From: Alphaproteobacteria bacterium
Lineage (GTDB): Bacteria; Pseudomonadota; Alphaproteobacteria; CAAGCB01; CAG-977
Reading direction: 5' to 3'
DNA: 64,000 bases
Assembly: GCA_900768185.1 (NCBI GenBank)
Contig: CAAGCB010000029.1
Span: forward strand, 209,793-273,792
A model generated the notes under the pieces. It was not told the DNA's origin and did not search any database. It was given only the letters and a program-made list of their open reading frames with translations. The position numbers and the translations under genes were made by a program. Below are positions 1 through 8,246 of this stretch, one piece after another (position 1 is the stretch's first letter; each line of letters begins with the position of its first letter).

Positions 1-2
1 TC

Positions 3-1238
3 AAGTTTTTCACAACGCTGGTTTCGGCAACCGAGGACGTCATGCATCTGCCTTCGGGCGTGACGCTGCGCCGCACACTGACACCGCACCCGCTGGGCGG
101 ATTGCTGATCACCTACGAAGACGTGACGGGGCATCTGACGATGGAACGGTCGATGACCGTTTTGAACGAAACGCAGCACACCGTTCTGAACCACCTGCGC
201 GAAGCGATCCTGCTGTTCGGCGGCGACGGGCGTCTGCGTCTGGCGAACGAAGCGTATCTGACGCTGTGGGAAATCGGGGACGCGGGCTTTAATTCCCGCC
301 CGATGACGATCGGCGAAGTGCTGGACGGTCAAAAACCGTTTTTTGAAAACGAAGAAAACTGGGAATCGTTGAAAGAACAGCTGCTGGGCGTCGTGAACGC
401 GCATACGGGCGAAGCGTTTCAAATCCTGCGTCCCGACGGCAAAGTGCTGGAATTTCTGGCGGCGGGATTGCCCGACGGCGGTATTTTCGTTTCTTTTCTG
501 GACGTGACGGAAGTGGAAAAAAATTCGTCAATCGCGCTGGAAAAGGAGGCTTTGCTCAGCCGTTTCAAGCAAACGACCGTTCAAGCCGAAAAATTGCGCG
601 CCGTTTTTTTGGAACAACTGGGACGAGAAATCAGTCCCCAACTGACGGCTTTGGACGATGCGGCGAATCTGCTGGGCGATTCGCGACGCCGCATGAATCA
701 AAAACAAAAAGCCTGCCTGCAAAAAGTCGCCGACGCGACGGCGGAACTGAAAACCCTGTTCGGAGACATGGCGGATCTGGCGCTGATCGAAACGGGATCG
801 GCGGTTTTGGAACTGGACAGCGTCGATATTCCCGAATTGCTGGACGGCGTTCTGTTGGGCGTGCGCGAACAGGCTAAAAACAAAAACGTCGCGCTGAACG
901 TGTCTTTGCCCGAAAAGCCCCCGCTGCTGATCGCCGATAAAAAACGGCTGAAACAGGTTTTGTTCTATCTGGTCGGCAACGCCGTCGGCGCGACGTTCAA
1001 AGACGGCGCGGTCGATCTGTCCGTGACGGAGGACGATAAAAGTCTGATCATCACGCTGACGGAACGGTCGCTGGACGTGAAAAACGACTTCGACACCGTA
1101 AATTTCGCCGCGCAAAACGGTTTTGCGTCGGCGCTGATTCGCGGCTTTATCGAAATGCACGGCGGGACGCTGGGCGTTTCGGACAAAAACGGGACAAAGA
1201 AAACGCAAATCCGTCTGCCCGTCCATCGCGAAATTTAA
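3..1238 (+). CDS. DivL-like PAS sensor kinase, degenerate (5' partial)
   Basis: The reading frame is open to the left edge, so only the C-terminal part is present. An N-terminal stretch ending in TPHPLGGLLITYEDVT and a PAS-like fold (roughly residues 45-160 counted from the ATG at 42) match the alphaproteobacterial kinase that sits upstream of tsaE and resembles Caulobacter DivL. A dimerisation helix follows, with GREISPQL where kinases have SHELRTPL: the phosphoacceptor is Arg instead of His (DivL has Tyr). The N box keeps NA (LVGNAV), but no DxGxG box is visible and the second glycine box reads NGFASAL. ATP binding is therefore doubtful. Family assignment rests on motifs and synteny; lack of kinase activity is inference. 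Confidence 0.82.
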   Translation, partial: KFFTTLVSATEDVMHLPSGVTLRRTLTPHPLGGLLITYEDVTGHLTMERSMTVLNETQHTVLNHLREAILLFGGDGRLRLANEAYLTLWEIGDAGFNSRPMTIGEVLDGQKPFFENEENWESLKEQLLGVVNAHTGEAFQILRPDGKVLEFLAAGLPDGGIFVSFLDVTEVEKNSSIALEKEALLSRFKQTTVQAEKLRAVFLEQLGREISPQLTALDDAANLLGDSRRRMNQKQKACLQKVADATAELKTLFGDMADLALIETGSAVLELDSVDIPELLDGVLLGVREQAKNKNVALNVSLPEKPPLLIADKKRLKQVLFYLVGNAVGATFKDGAVDLSVTEDDKSLIITLTERSLDVKNDFDTVNFAAQNGFASALIRGFIEMHGGTLGVSDKNGTKKTQIRLPVHREI

Positions 1239-1291
1239 AATTTCCAACCGTTTGCTTTGTCCGTTTTTTTGTCGATTTTTAGCAAAAAAAC

Positions 1292-1319
1292 TTTTCATTT
1301 GAATCCGTTGCTGTATAAT
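1292..1319 (+). promoter_or_regulatory. Predicted sigma-70 promoter
   Basis: A perfect TATAAT lies at 1314-1319 with a weak TTTTCA-like -35 element at 1292-1297 (16-base spacing). Transcription would start near 1326, which argues against the ATG at 1328 and for the ATG at 1370 as the start of the next gene. Confidence 0.5.
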
Positions 1320-1369
1320 AAAAGCAAATGGCAACGGTTTTGCCGCTCGTTTTTTTACGGGGTTTGAAG

Positions 1370-2086
1370 ATGGAAGAAAACAAGAAAAAACGCATTCGGC
1401 TGTCCGACGACAGCAAATTGGTTTGGCAGCAACGTCACGCGGACGATAAAAACGTCCATTCCAACATCGTGCGCGACAACAGCGTGCTGTACCGTAACGC
1501 CCAAGCCGCCAAAGAGGCGGAAGACCGCATGTACGCGGAACGTCTGAACCGCGAAAAGGAAACGCGCGAAACGCCAGCCGCCGAAAAACAACGCCGCGAG
1601 GATTTGCGCCGGATCGAGGAAAAACTGGAAGTCCGCAACACCATCATGCGCCAGGAACACAGGCTGGGCATGGACGGCATGATGTCTTTCGACGACATCG
1701 CGCGGGCGCAGGAATCGAACAAATACGTCGGCACGAACAAACCGTTGAACGTCAAAAAGCGCGACGTGCGCGGCTTGACGGGAAAAACGAAACGCAAACG
1801 GTCGTCGCAGCGTCTGTTGCCGTCCGAACGCAGACAGCGTCTGTCGCGCGCCAGAATCGAACACGGACGTAAAAAATATCTGGAAAAAACAGCGCGCAAG
1901 GAATTGTACATCAAGGACTCGAACGGCAACAAAATCAGCATTGAACGCTTGCGTAAATTGCGCGGGCTGGATAAAAACCGCGCCGTAACCAAAAGCGACG
2001 CGCGAATCGCCCAAAAACAGATCGCCCGCGACGCGGGACGCGGCAACGCTTTGCGCATTCGCAAACGCGACGAATACACGCGCTGA
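1370..2086 (+). CDS. Hypothetical highly basic protein
   Basis: A 238-residue protein very rich in Lys, Arg and Glu, with one Trp and no membrane segment or signal peptide. The middle (about residues 55-100) is likely coiled coil and the C-terminal half is strongly basic (KTKRKRSSQRLLPSERRQR). I do not recognise a family. The start at 1370 (MEENKKKR) is preferred over 1328 because the promoter -10 box ends at 1319. The gene stands alone between its own promoter and a strong terminator at 2113. The composition suggests nucleic-acid or ribosome contact, but that is a guess from charge only. Confidence 0.7.
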   Translation: MEENKKKRIRLSDDSKLVWQQRHADDKNVHSNIVRDNSVLYRNAQAAKEAEDRMYAERLNREKETRETPAAEKQRREDLRRIEEKLEVRNTIMRQEHRLGMDGMMSFDDIARAQESNKYVGTNKPLNVKKRDVRGLTGKTKRKRSSQRLLPSERRQRLSRARIEHGRKKYLEKTARKELYIKDSNGNKISIERLRKLRGLDKNRAVTKSDARIAQKQIARDAGRGNALRIRKRDEYTR

Positions 2087-2112
2087 TTTTTTATGTGAAA
2101 AAGAACGGACGG

Positions 2113-2151
2113 AAACAGCGGATTCTTGACTTTATCCGCTGTTTTCTTTTT
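2113..2151 (+). terminator. Rho-independent terminator
   Basis: Perfect 11-bp stem AAACAGCGGAT (2113-2123) / ATCCGCTGTTT (2134-2144) followed by a T-rich run. It ends the basic hypothetical gene and makes upstream start codons for the next gene (TTG 2126) unlikely. Confidence 0.8.
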
Positions 2152-2191
2152 AATGGCGGAAAATGTTTTTTTATCGAAAGGATTTCGAATC

Positions 2192-3094
2192 GTGTTGTTG
2201 CGTTTGACGCTGTTGCTGATCGGTCTGGCGTCGTCCTACGGCGGCAGTTTGTGCTTTAAATCGGGAAACCCCGCGGACATGGCGGTCGGCGCGGGCGCGA
2301 TTTTGGTCGGAATTTTCAGCTTTTTTTTCCTCAGCAAAGGATTGTGGAAAATCCTGGGCTGTCTGACAACGTTTGTTTTAATGGCGATACTGGTCGGCGC
2401 TCTGTTTTTCTTTGTTTCGGGTTCCGATTTGATACACAACGCGACGAACGCGGTCAAAGCGCAATTTTCCAAAACCAAAGGTAACGCCGAAACCGCCGCG
2501 GAATCCCCCGCCGTTGTCGTCACGCCCGACGGCGTCCCCGTCGAACAACAGCCCGCGCCCCAGCCGCAACAGCGGCAAATGCCCCCGATTACGGGAAAAA
2601 TTACGGCGATTTCATCGGGCGACGTGTTTAAAATCGATCGATACGTCATTCGTCTGTACGGCGTGGCGGCGCCGATGAACGGTCAAAATTGCACGGATGC
2701 GAACGATCATTCCTATGAATGCGGTTATGTTTCCGCGCGAAAGCTCAAAGAATTTGTCAACGGCGACGATGTGACCTGCCGCGTGATGAACATCAACGCC
2801 GCGGGCGAATTGATGGCGGCGTGTTCGGTCGGCGCGTTCGACATCGGCGCGGCGATGGTTCAGGAAGGCTGGGCGGTCGCTTTGCCCGCCGTAACGCCGA
2901 TTTACGTCCCTTACCAGAATCAGGCGCAGGAAAAACGCAACGGATTATGGGCGGGACGTTTCCAAATGCCGTGGGAATGGCAACAGGAACAGATGCAACA
3001 GCGTCAAGCCGCCGCCGCCGTCACCGTCCCCGACATTCCCGCTCCGCGCACCGCGGGCGGCAAGAAAAAGAAAAGCATTTTCAATGTCTTCTGA
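2192..3094 (+). CDS. Membrane-anchored thermonuclease-like (SNase fold) protein, catalytic residues lost
   Basis: Two or three hydrophobic segments in the first 80 residues, a Pro/Gln linker, then a staphylococcal-nuclease-like domain recognisable from VIRLYGV, YECGYVSA, MVQEGWAVA, RNGLWAG and PWEW. Active relatives read RLxGxDAPE and DRYGR. Here these are RLYGVAAPM and NAAGEL, so the metal-ligand Asp, the general-base Glu and the second Arg are absent. The GTG at 2192 is chosen because AAAGGA precedes it by nine bases; the ATG at 2153 lies at the terminator tail and lacks a Shine-Dalgarno sequence. The last 11 bases overlap tsaE. Probably a non-catalytic, membrane-bound binding module. Confidence 0.75.
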   Translation: MLLRLTLLLIGLASSYGGSLCFKSGNPADMAVGAGAILVGIFSFFFLSKGLWKILGCLTTFVLMAILVGALFFFVSGSDLIHNATNAVKAQFSKTKGNAETAAESPAVVVTPDGVPVEQQPAPQPQQRQMPPITGKITAISSGDVFKIDRYVIRLYGVAAPMNGQNCTDANDHSYECGYVSARKLKEFVNGDDVTCRVMNINAAGELMAACSVGAFDIGAAMVQEGWAVALPAVTPIYVPYQNQAQEKRNGLWAGRFQMPWEWQQEQMQQRQAAAAVTVPDIPAPRTAGGKKKKSIFNVF

Positions 3095-3596
3095 CGAAAC
3101 GGAGCGGTTCGTTTTCGAACATTTGACTCAGCCGGATTTGGAAAAAATCGCGGCGGTTTTGGCGGGGGCGGCGCGTCCCCGCGACGTTTTCGCGCTTTAC
3201 GGCGATTTGGGGGCGGGAAAATCCGTCTTTGCGCGCGCCTTTGTCCGCGCGCTGACATCGCCCGACGAAGACGTTCCCAGTCCGACGTTCACTTTGGTGC
3301 AAACCTATGACGGTGAAAACACAGCGGGCGAACCGCTGACCGTATGGCATTTCGATTTATACCGCCTGAAAACGGCGGACGAAATTTACGAAATCGGTTT
3401 CGAAGAAGCCCTGTCCGACGGCGTTTCCGTCATCGAATGGTCGGAACGCGCGGCAAAGTTGCTGCCTCGAAACAGAACGGAAATCACGATCCGCCCCGAC
3501 GGCGACGCGACGCGAACGGTGATCGTCGTCCCCATGGGCGGAGCGCAAAACAAAACGGAGGTATTGAAATCATGCCGGAACGCCTTGACCGCCTGA
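3084..3596 (+). CDS. tsaE: tRNA threonylcarbamoyladenosine biosynthesis ATPase TsaE
   Basis: A 170-residue P-loop ATPase with GDLGAGKS near residue 44, followed by the family blocks SPTFTLVQTY, HFDLYRL and GFEEAL. TsaE binds TsaB-TsaD and drives the cycle that makes t6A37 in ANN-decoding tRNAs. The gene overlaps the upstream gene by 11 bases and amgK by 25, as expected for translational coupling. The position between a DivL-like kinase and amgK-murU is the usual alphaproteobacterial arrangement. The C-terminal tail beyond the conserved domain is short and unconserved. Confidence 0.95.
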   Translation: MSSDETERFVFEHLTQPDLEKIAAVLAGAARPRDVFALYGDLGAGKSVFARAFVRALTSPDEDVPSPTFTLVQTYDGENTAGEPLTVWHFDLYRLKTADEIYEIGFEEALSDGVSVIEWSERAAKLLPRNRTEITIRPDGDATRTVIVVPMGGAQNKTEVLKSCRNALTA

Positions 3597-4588
3597 ACGC
3601 CTTTTTGAAAAAAGCCCGCTGGGACGACGCCGAACGGCGGTTGCTGGCGGCGGACGCGTCTTTCCGCCACTACGACAGACTGACGCGCGGAAACGAATCG
3701 ATGGTTTTAATGGACGCCCCGCCCCCGATGGAAGACGTCCGCCCGTTTTTGAAAATCGACCAAAAATTGGAAGATTTGGGTTACAGCGCGCCCCACGTTC
3801 ACGCGCAAGATGTTGACGACGGCTTTGTTTTACTGGAGGACTTCGGCGATTCGACCTATACGCGCCTGTTGAAAAACGGGGCTGACGAACGCGCGCTGTA
3901 CGAACTGGCGACGGATTTGCTGATCGACCTGAACCGCCGCGACGATTCCGAAACCGTTCCGGCGGGATTGGCGCGGTATGACAAAGACGCGCTGACGCGC
4001 GAAGCCCTGTTGTTCACGGACTGGTTTATGCCCGCCGCGTTCGGACGCGAAACGGATAAAACCGTCGCCGACGATTTCGTTTTGCTGTGGGAAAAGCTGT
4101 TCCCGATTGCGAACGACGTTCCGCAAACGCTGGTTTTGCGGGACTATCACGTCGACAATCTGTTGCTGCTGAACGACCGTGCGGGCGTCAAAGCCTGCGG
4201 CTTGCTGGATTTTCAAGACGCTCTGCACGGCGCGGCGACCTACGACATCATGTCGCTGATGGAAGACGCGCGCCGCGACATAGACTTTGATTTGCTGACC
4301 GCCATGCGCGACCGCTATATCGCGGGCATGGGGGACAAATTGCCGGATCGCGGCGCGTTTTTGGCGTCCTGGGCGGTTTGGGCGGCGCAACGCCACGTCA
4401 AGGTGCTGGGCATTTTCGTCCGTCTGTGCGTGCGCGACGGCAAAAAACGATATTTGCAGCACCTGCCCAGACTGTGGCGATTGCTGGAACGCGCGTTGGA
4501 ACACCCCGCGTTGGGCGAAATGAAAGTCTGGTTCGACAAAAACGTCCCCGCCGAATATCGAAAGATTCCCGCATGTCTTCAAAAATAA
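3572..4588 (+). CDS. amgK: N-acetylmuramate/N-acetylglucosamine kinase AmgK
   Basis: 338 residues of the aminoglycoside phosphotransferase fold. LAADASFRHYDRL is the nucleotide-binding start, LRDYHVDNLL the catalytic loop (catalytic Asp in RDYH) and LLDFQDA the metal-binding Asp motif. AmgK phosphorylates the anomeric position of recovered MurNAc or GlcNAc in cell-wall recycling, making the substrate of MurU. The start at 3572 follows ACGGAGGT by nine bases; the longer open frame to 3344 lies inside tsaE and is a shadow. It overlaps murU by 16 bases, so the two are translated together. Confidence 0.93.
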   Translation: MPERLDRLNAFLKKARWDDAERRLLAADASFRHYDRLTRGNESMVLMDAPPPMEDVRPFLKIDQKLEDLGYSAPHVHAQDVDDGFVLLEDFGDSTYTRLLKNGADERALYELATDLLIDLNRRDDSETVPAGLARYDKDALTREALLFTDWFMPAAFGRETDKTVADDFVLLWEKLFPIANDVPQTLVLRDYHVDNLLLLNDRAGVKACGLLDFQDALHGAATYDIMSLMEDARRDIDFDLLTAMRDRYIAGMGDKLPDRGAFLASWAVWAAQRHVKVLGIFVRLCVRDGKKRYLQHLPRLWRLLERALEHPALGEMKVWFDKNVPAEYRKIPACLQK

Positions 4589-5283
4589 CAAAAGCCATGA
4601 TTTTGGCGGCGGGGCGCGGCACGCGCATGCGCGAACTGACCGACGAACTGCCGAAACCCCTGATTTCCGTGAACGGAGAAACGCTGATCGATCGAATCGC
4701 CGACAAAATCGCCGCGTTCGGCATCAAAGACTGCGTTGTGAACCTGTGTTATCTGGGCGATAAAATCAAAGCCGACCTGAAACGCCGAAACGACCTGCGT
4801 TTTTCTTTTTCGATCGAGGAAACCGCGCTGGAAACGGGGGGCGGCGTAAAAAAAGCCCTGCCGATGTTGGGAAACGATCCTTTTTTCGTCATTAACGCCG
4901 ACCCGTTGTGGACCGACGAAACGCCCGCTTTGGAAAAAATGGCGCGGACATTCGACGCGGAAACGACGGACGTTCTGTTGCTCTTGTGGTCGATGGATCG
5001 CGTGTTCGGTCACGACGGCAAGGGGGACTATTTCATCGAAAACGGATTGCCCCGCCGCAGACGCCCCGACGAACCGACCGCCCCGTATGTGTTCGCCGGC
5101 GCGCAAATCCTGCACCCGCGCCTGTTTAAAAACGCCCCCGACGGCAAATTTTCGCTGAACGTCCTTTACGACGCGGCGCAAAAATCGGGACGCCTGCGCG
5201 CCGTCGTCGGCGAAGGCGATTGGTATCACGTCGGAACGCCCGAAGCGCTGGCTTTGGCGCAGAGCCGTTTAAAGGATCGGTGA
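4573..5283 (+). CDS. murU: N-acetylmuramate alpha-1-phosphate uridylyltransferase MurU
   Basis: 236 residues. The nucleotidyltransferase signature LAAGRGTRMRELTDELPKPL is at residues 11-30. ETGGGV and NADPLW follow, the latter with the metal-binding Asp. MurU uses UTP and MurNAc-1-phosphate from AmgK to make UDP-MurNAc, bypassing fosfomycin-sensitive MurA. The ATG at 4573 lies within the end of amgK, giving a 16-base overlap. The next gene starts two bases after the stop codon. Length and synteny match the family; a generic sugar nucleotidyltransferase is the only alternative, and the AmgK neighbour argues against it. Confidence 0.93.
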   Translation: MSSKITKAMILAAGRGTRMRELTDELPKPLISVNGETLIDRIADKIAAFGIKDCVVNLCYLGDKIKADLKRRNDLRFSFSIEETALETGGGVKKALPMLGNDPFFVINADPLWTDETPALEKMARTFDAETTDVLLLLWSMDRVFGHDGKGDYFIENGLPRRRRPDEPTAPYVFAGAQILHPRLFKNAPDGKFSLNVLYDAAQKSGRLRAVVGEGDWYHVGTPEALALAQSRLKDR

Positions 5284-5285
5284 TC

Positions 5286-8246
5286 ATGACGGCAAAGCAC
5301 GTCTTCACCATTTCGCCCGTCCAGCCTTTTGCCGACACGCTGACGGCAGAGCTGTTGAAGCAAAACGTTTCCGATCCCGCGGAATTGGCGCGCACGGTTT
5401 TGTTTTTGCCGACGCGCCGCGCATGTCGAACCGTGCAGGAGGCTTTTTTGCGTCAAAGCGGCGGGAAACCGCTGATGTTGCCGCGCCTGCTTCCCTTTTC
5501 CGCCGTTGAAAAGCCCGAAACTCAGGCTTCGCTGGGATTGCCGGTCGCCGCCGATCCGCCCGACGCGATCGCGCCGTTGCGCCGCCGTCTGCTGCTGGCG
5601 AAATTGATTCAGCGGCGGGATCAGACGCTGAGCGCGCAAAAAGCGTTGGATCTGGCGGACACGCTGGCTGCCTTTTTGGACGAAGTTTATATCGAAGGCA
5701 TGCCTTTCGACCGGCTGAAAGACATCGTCCCCGTCGAATTGGCAGCGCATTGGCAGGAAACGTTGACCTTTTTGGAAATCATCACCGACGTGTGGCAAGA
5801 CATTTTGGCGGAAGAACACGTCATCGACGCCGCCGACCGCCAAGTCCGCCTGTTTTCCGCCCTCGCCCGCCATTGGCGCGCGACGCCGCCCGATTATCCC
5901 GTCATCGCGGCGGGATCGACGGGATCGCGTCCCGCCACCGCCGATTTGCTGGACGCCATCGCGTCAATGGAAAACGGAAAAATCATTCTGCCGGGACTGG
6001 ATACGATTTCAGACGACGAAAGCTTTGCCGCCGTCGAACCGTCGCACCCGCAGTACAATCTTAAAAAATTGTTGGAACGCATGGACGTCCCGCGCCGCGA
6101 CGTTTTGCCGTTCGGAACGCCCGCGACCGAACGGTCGGAACGGCGGCGTCTGATTTGCGAAGCCATGCGCCCCGCCGCGACGACCGACGGTTGGCGAACC
6201 GCGTCAAAATTCGGACAAGACGCCTTAACCGGCGTGCGGAAAATTGATTGCGCCGATGAACGGGAAGAAGCGCTGGTCATCGCGATGATTTTGCGTCAAA
6301 CGCTTGAAACGCCCGAAAAGACGGCGGCTTTGATCACGCCCGACCGTTTTCTGGCGCGCCGCGTTGTCGCCGAAATGAAGCGATGGGGAATCGAAATGGA
6401 CGATTCGGCGGGAACGAATCTGACGTTGACGCCGACGGGAACTTTTCTGCTTTTACTGGGACAAGCCGCGCAGTCGAACGCCGCGCCCGCCGATTTGCTG
6501 GCATGTCTGAAACACCCGACCGCGCTGGGCGGACAAAGCTTCGCCCCGTTCCGTTCAACCGTGCGCGAATTGGAACGCCGTCTTTTACGCGGAAAACGCC
6601 CCGGAAGCGGTCTGTCGGGGCTGCTTGACGCGGCGGCGCAAAACGTCGGCAACCGGAATCTTGTTCCGTTTGTTTCCGACCTGATTGAACGGATCGGCGA
6701 TTTTATCGACATGATGACCGGACGCGATCCCCTGCCTTTCGGCGAAATGCTGGACGCGCACCTGACCGCCGCCGAACGGCTGGCGCAAAGCGCGGACAAA
6801 AGCGGCGCGGAACGCCTGTGGTCGGGCGACGCGGGTGAAGCGGCGGCGGATTTTCTGACGCAAATCAAGGAACAAGCCGATTTGATCGGCGATATCGCCC
6901 CCGCCGAATATCTGCCGCTGATCTATGCGCTGTTCAAGGGCGTGACCGTGCGTCCGAAATACGGCACGCACCCGCGGCTGGACATTTTGGGAACGATGGA
7001 GGCGCGCCTGATTCAGCCCGACGTGATGATTTTGGGCGGGCTGAACGAAGGTGTCTGGCCGCAAACGCCCGAAACCGATCCGTGGCTGTCCCGCCCGATG
7101 CGGGAAAAATGCGGTTTGCCGTCGCCCGAACGGAAAATCGCGCTGTCCGCCCACGATTTCGCTCAGGCTTTCTGCGCCCGAAACCTGATTATGACCCGCG
7201 CGGTCAAAAGCGGCGGCACCCCCGGCGTCCCGTCCCGCTGGCTGTCGCGTCTGCAAACCGTTTTGGGCATTTCAGGATTGACGTTCGACGGCGGCGACGA
7301 ATTGAGCTGGGCGCGGGAAATCGACAAGCCGGCGGTGTCCCTTTCATTTTTGCCGCCGAAACCGACGCCGCCCGTGTCCGCGCGCCCCCGCCGTCTGTCC
7401 GTGACCAAGATTGAAACACTGATGCGCGATCCCTACGGCATTTACGCGCGCCATATTCTGGGACTGCAAAAAATCAAAGACATTGACGAACCGTTTTCCG
7501 CCGCCGATTTCGGCGCAATCGCGCACAAGATTATCGAAGTGTTCTGCAAACGCCACGCGGACGGCGTCATACCGGACGACGCCGAAAACGAAATCCTTGC
7601 CGTTGCGGACGAACAAATCGCCGCGGCGGACTGCGCGCAAACGGACGCAACGTTTTGGAAACCGCGCTTACAGTCCGTTTTAATCTGGTTTGTCGATCAA
7701 ATGCGCGAATGCGGCGACATCAAAAAGGTTTATAGCGAATGCGACGGAGCGTTGACTTTCACGACCAAAGGCGGTTCGTTCACGCTGACGGGGCGCGCCG
7801 ACCGCATCGACCTGTTGAAAGACGGTTCGGCGCGCATCGTCGACTATAAAACGGGCGCGCCCCCCAGCGAAAGGCGCGTCGTCACGGGATACGCGCCGCA
7901 GCTGCCGCTGGAAGCCGCCATTTACAAATACGGCGCATTCGATGACGTTCCGCGCACCGACGCCAAACAGCTGGAATACTGGCGTCTGATCGGACGCAAA
8001 AAAGGCGGAACCGTCAAACGGCTGAAAGCCGACGCGCAAGAACTGACCGACGACGCCCTGAACAGGTTAAAGGATTTGATCAACGCCTACGACGACGAAT
8101 CCATGCCCTATTACGCCACACCCGACACCAGCCTGTCGCTTGCCTACAACGACTACGAACATCTGGCGCGTTTTGACGAATGGGCGACGGCGGCGGAAAA
8201 CGAAGACGATGACGAAGACGACGGCGAAGCGGAGGACGAAGAATGA
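5286..8246 (+). CDS. addB: Double-strand break repair protein AddB (alphaproteobacterial type)
   Basis: 986 residues, the size of alphaproteobacterial AddB. The N-terminus (VQPFADTLTAELL, FLPTRRACRTVQEAF) lacks a canonical Walker A, as is usual for this branch. The centre has ILGGLNEGVWPQ, and the C-terminal RecB-like nuclease domain has GRADRID and VDYKTG near residues 836-856. AddB joins AddA to form the helicase-nuclease that resects double-strand ends for RecA. The ATG at 5286 is chosen because it directly follows murU; longer frames run into that gene. The stop overlaps the addA start (ATGA). Confidence 0.95.
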   Translation: MTAKHVFTISPVQPFADTLTAELLKQNVSDPAELARTVLFLPTRRACRTVQEAFLRQSGGKPLMLPRLLPFSAVEKPETQASLGLPVAADPPDAIAPLRRRLLLAKLIQRRDQTLSAQKALDLADTLAAFLDEVYIEGMPFDRLKDIVPVELAAHWQETLTFLEIITDVWQDILAEEHVIDAADRQVRLFSALARHWRATPPDYPVIAAGSTGSRPATADLLDAIASMENGKIILPGLDTISDDESFAAVEPSHPQYNLKKLLERMDVPRRDVLPFGTPATERSERRRLICEAMRPAATTDGWRTASKFGQDALTGVRKIDCADEREEALVIAMILRQTLETPEKTAALITPDRFLARRVVAEMKRWGIEMDDSAGTNLTLTPTGTFLLLLGQAAQSNAAPADLLACLKHPTALGGQSFAPFRSTVRELERRLLRGKRPGSGLSGLLDAAAQNVGNRNLVPFVSDLIERIGDFIDMMTGRDPLPFGEMLDAHLTAAERLAQSADKSGAERLWSGDAGEAAADFLTQIKEQADLIGDIAPAEYLPLIYALFKGVTVRPKYGTHPRLDILGTMEARLIQPDVMILGGLNEGVWPQTPETDPWLSRPMREKCGLPSPERKIALSAHDFAQAFCARNLIMTRAVKSGGTPGVPSRWLSRLQTVLGISGLTFDGGDELSWAREIDKPAVSLSFLPPKPTPPVSARPRRLSVTKIETLMRDPYGIYARHILGLQKIKDIDEPFSAADFGAIAHKIIEVFCKRHADGVIPDDAENEILAVADEQIAAADCAQTDATFWKPRLQSVLIWFVDQMRECGDIKKVYSECDGALTFTTKGGSFTLTGRADRIDLLKDGSARIVDYKTGAPPSERRVVTGYAPQLPLEAAIYKYGAFDDVPRTDAKQLEYWRLIGRKKGGTVKRLKADAQELTDDALNRLKDLINAYDDESMPYYATPDTSLSLAYNDYEHLARFDEWATAAENEDDDEDDGEAEDEE

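Noticed and set aside
528..1334. 268-codon minus-strand open frame opposite the DivL-like gene
   Set aside because: Shadow; the plus strand shows clear PAS/kinase blocks.
2126..2191. Upstream start codons (TTG 2126, ATG 2153) for the SNase-like gene
   Set aside because: They fall within or right at the tail of the preceding terminator and have no Shine-Dalgarno sequence.
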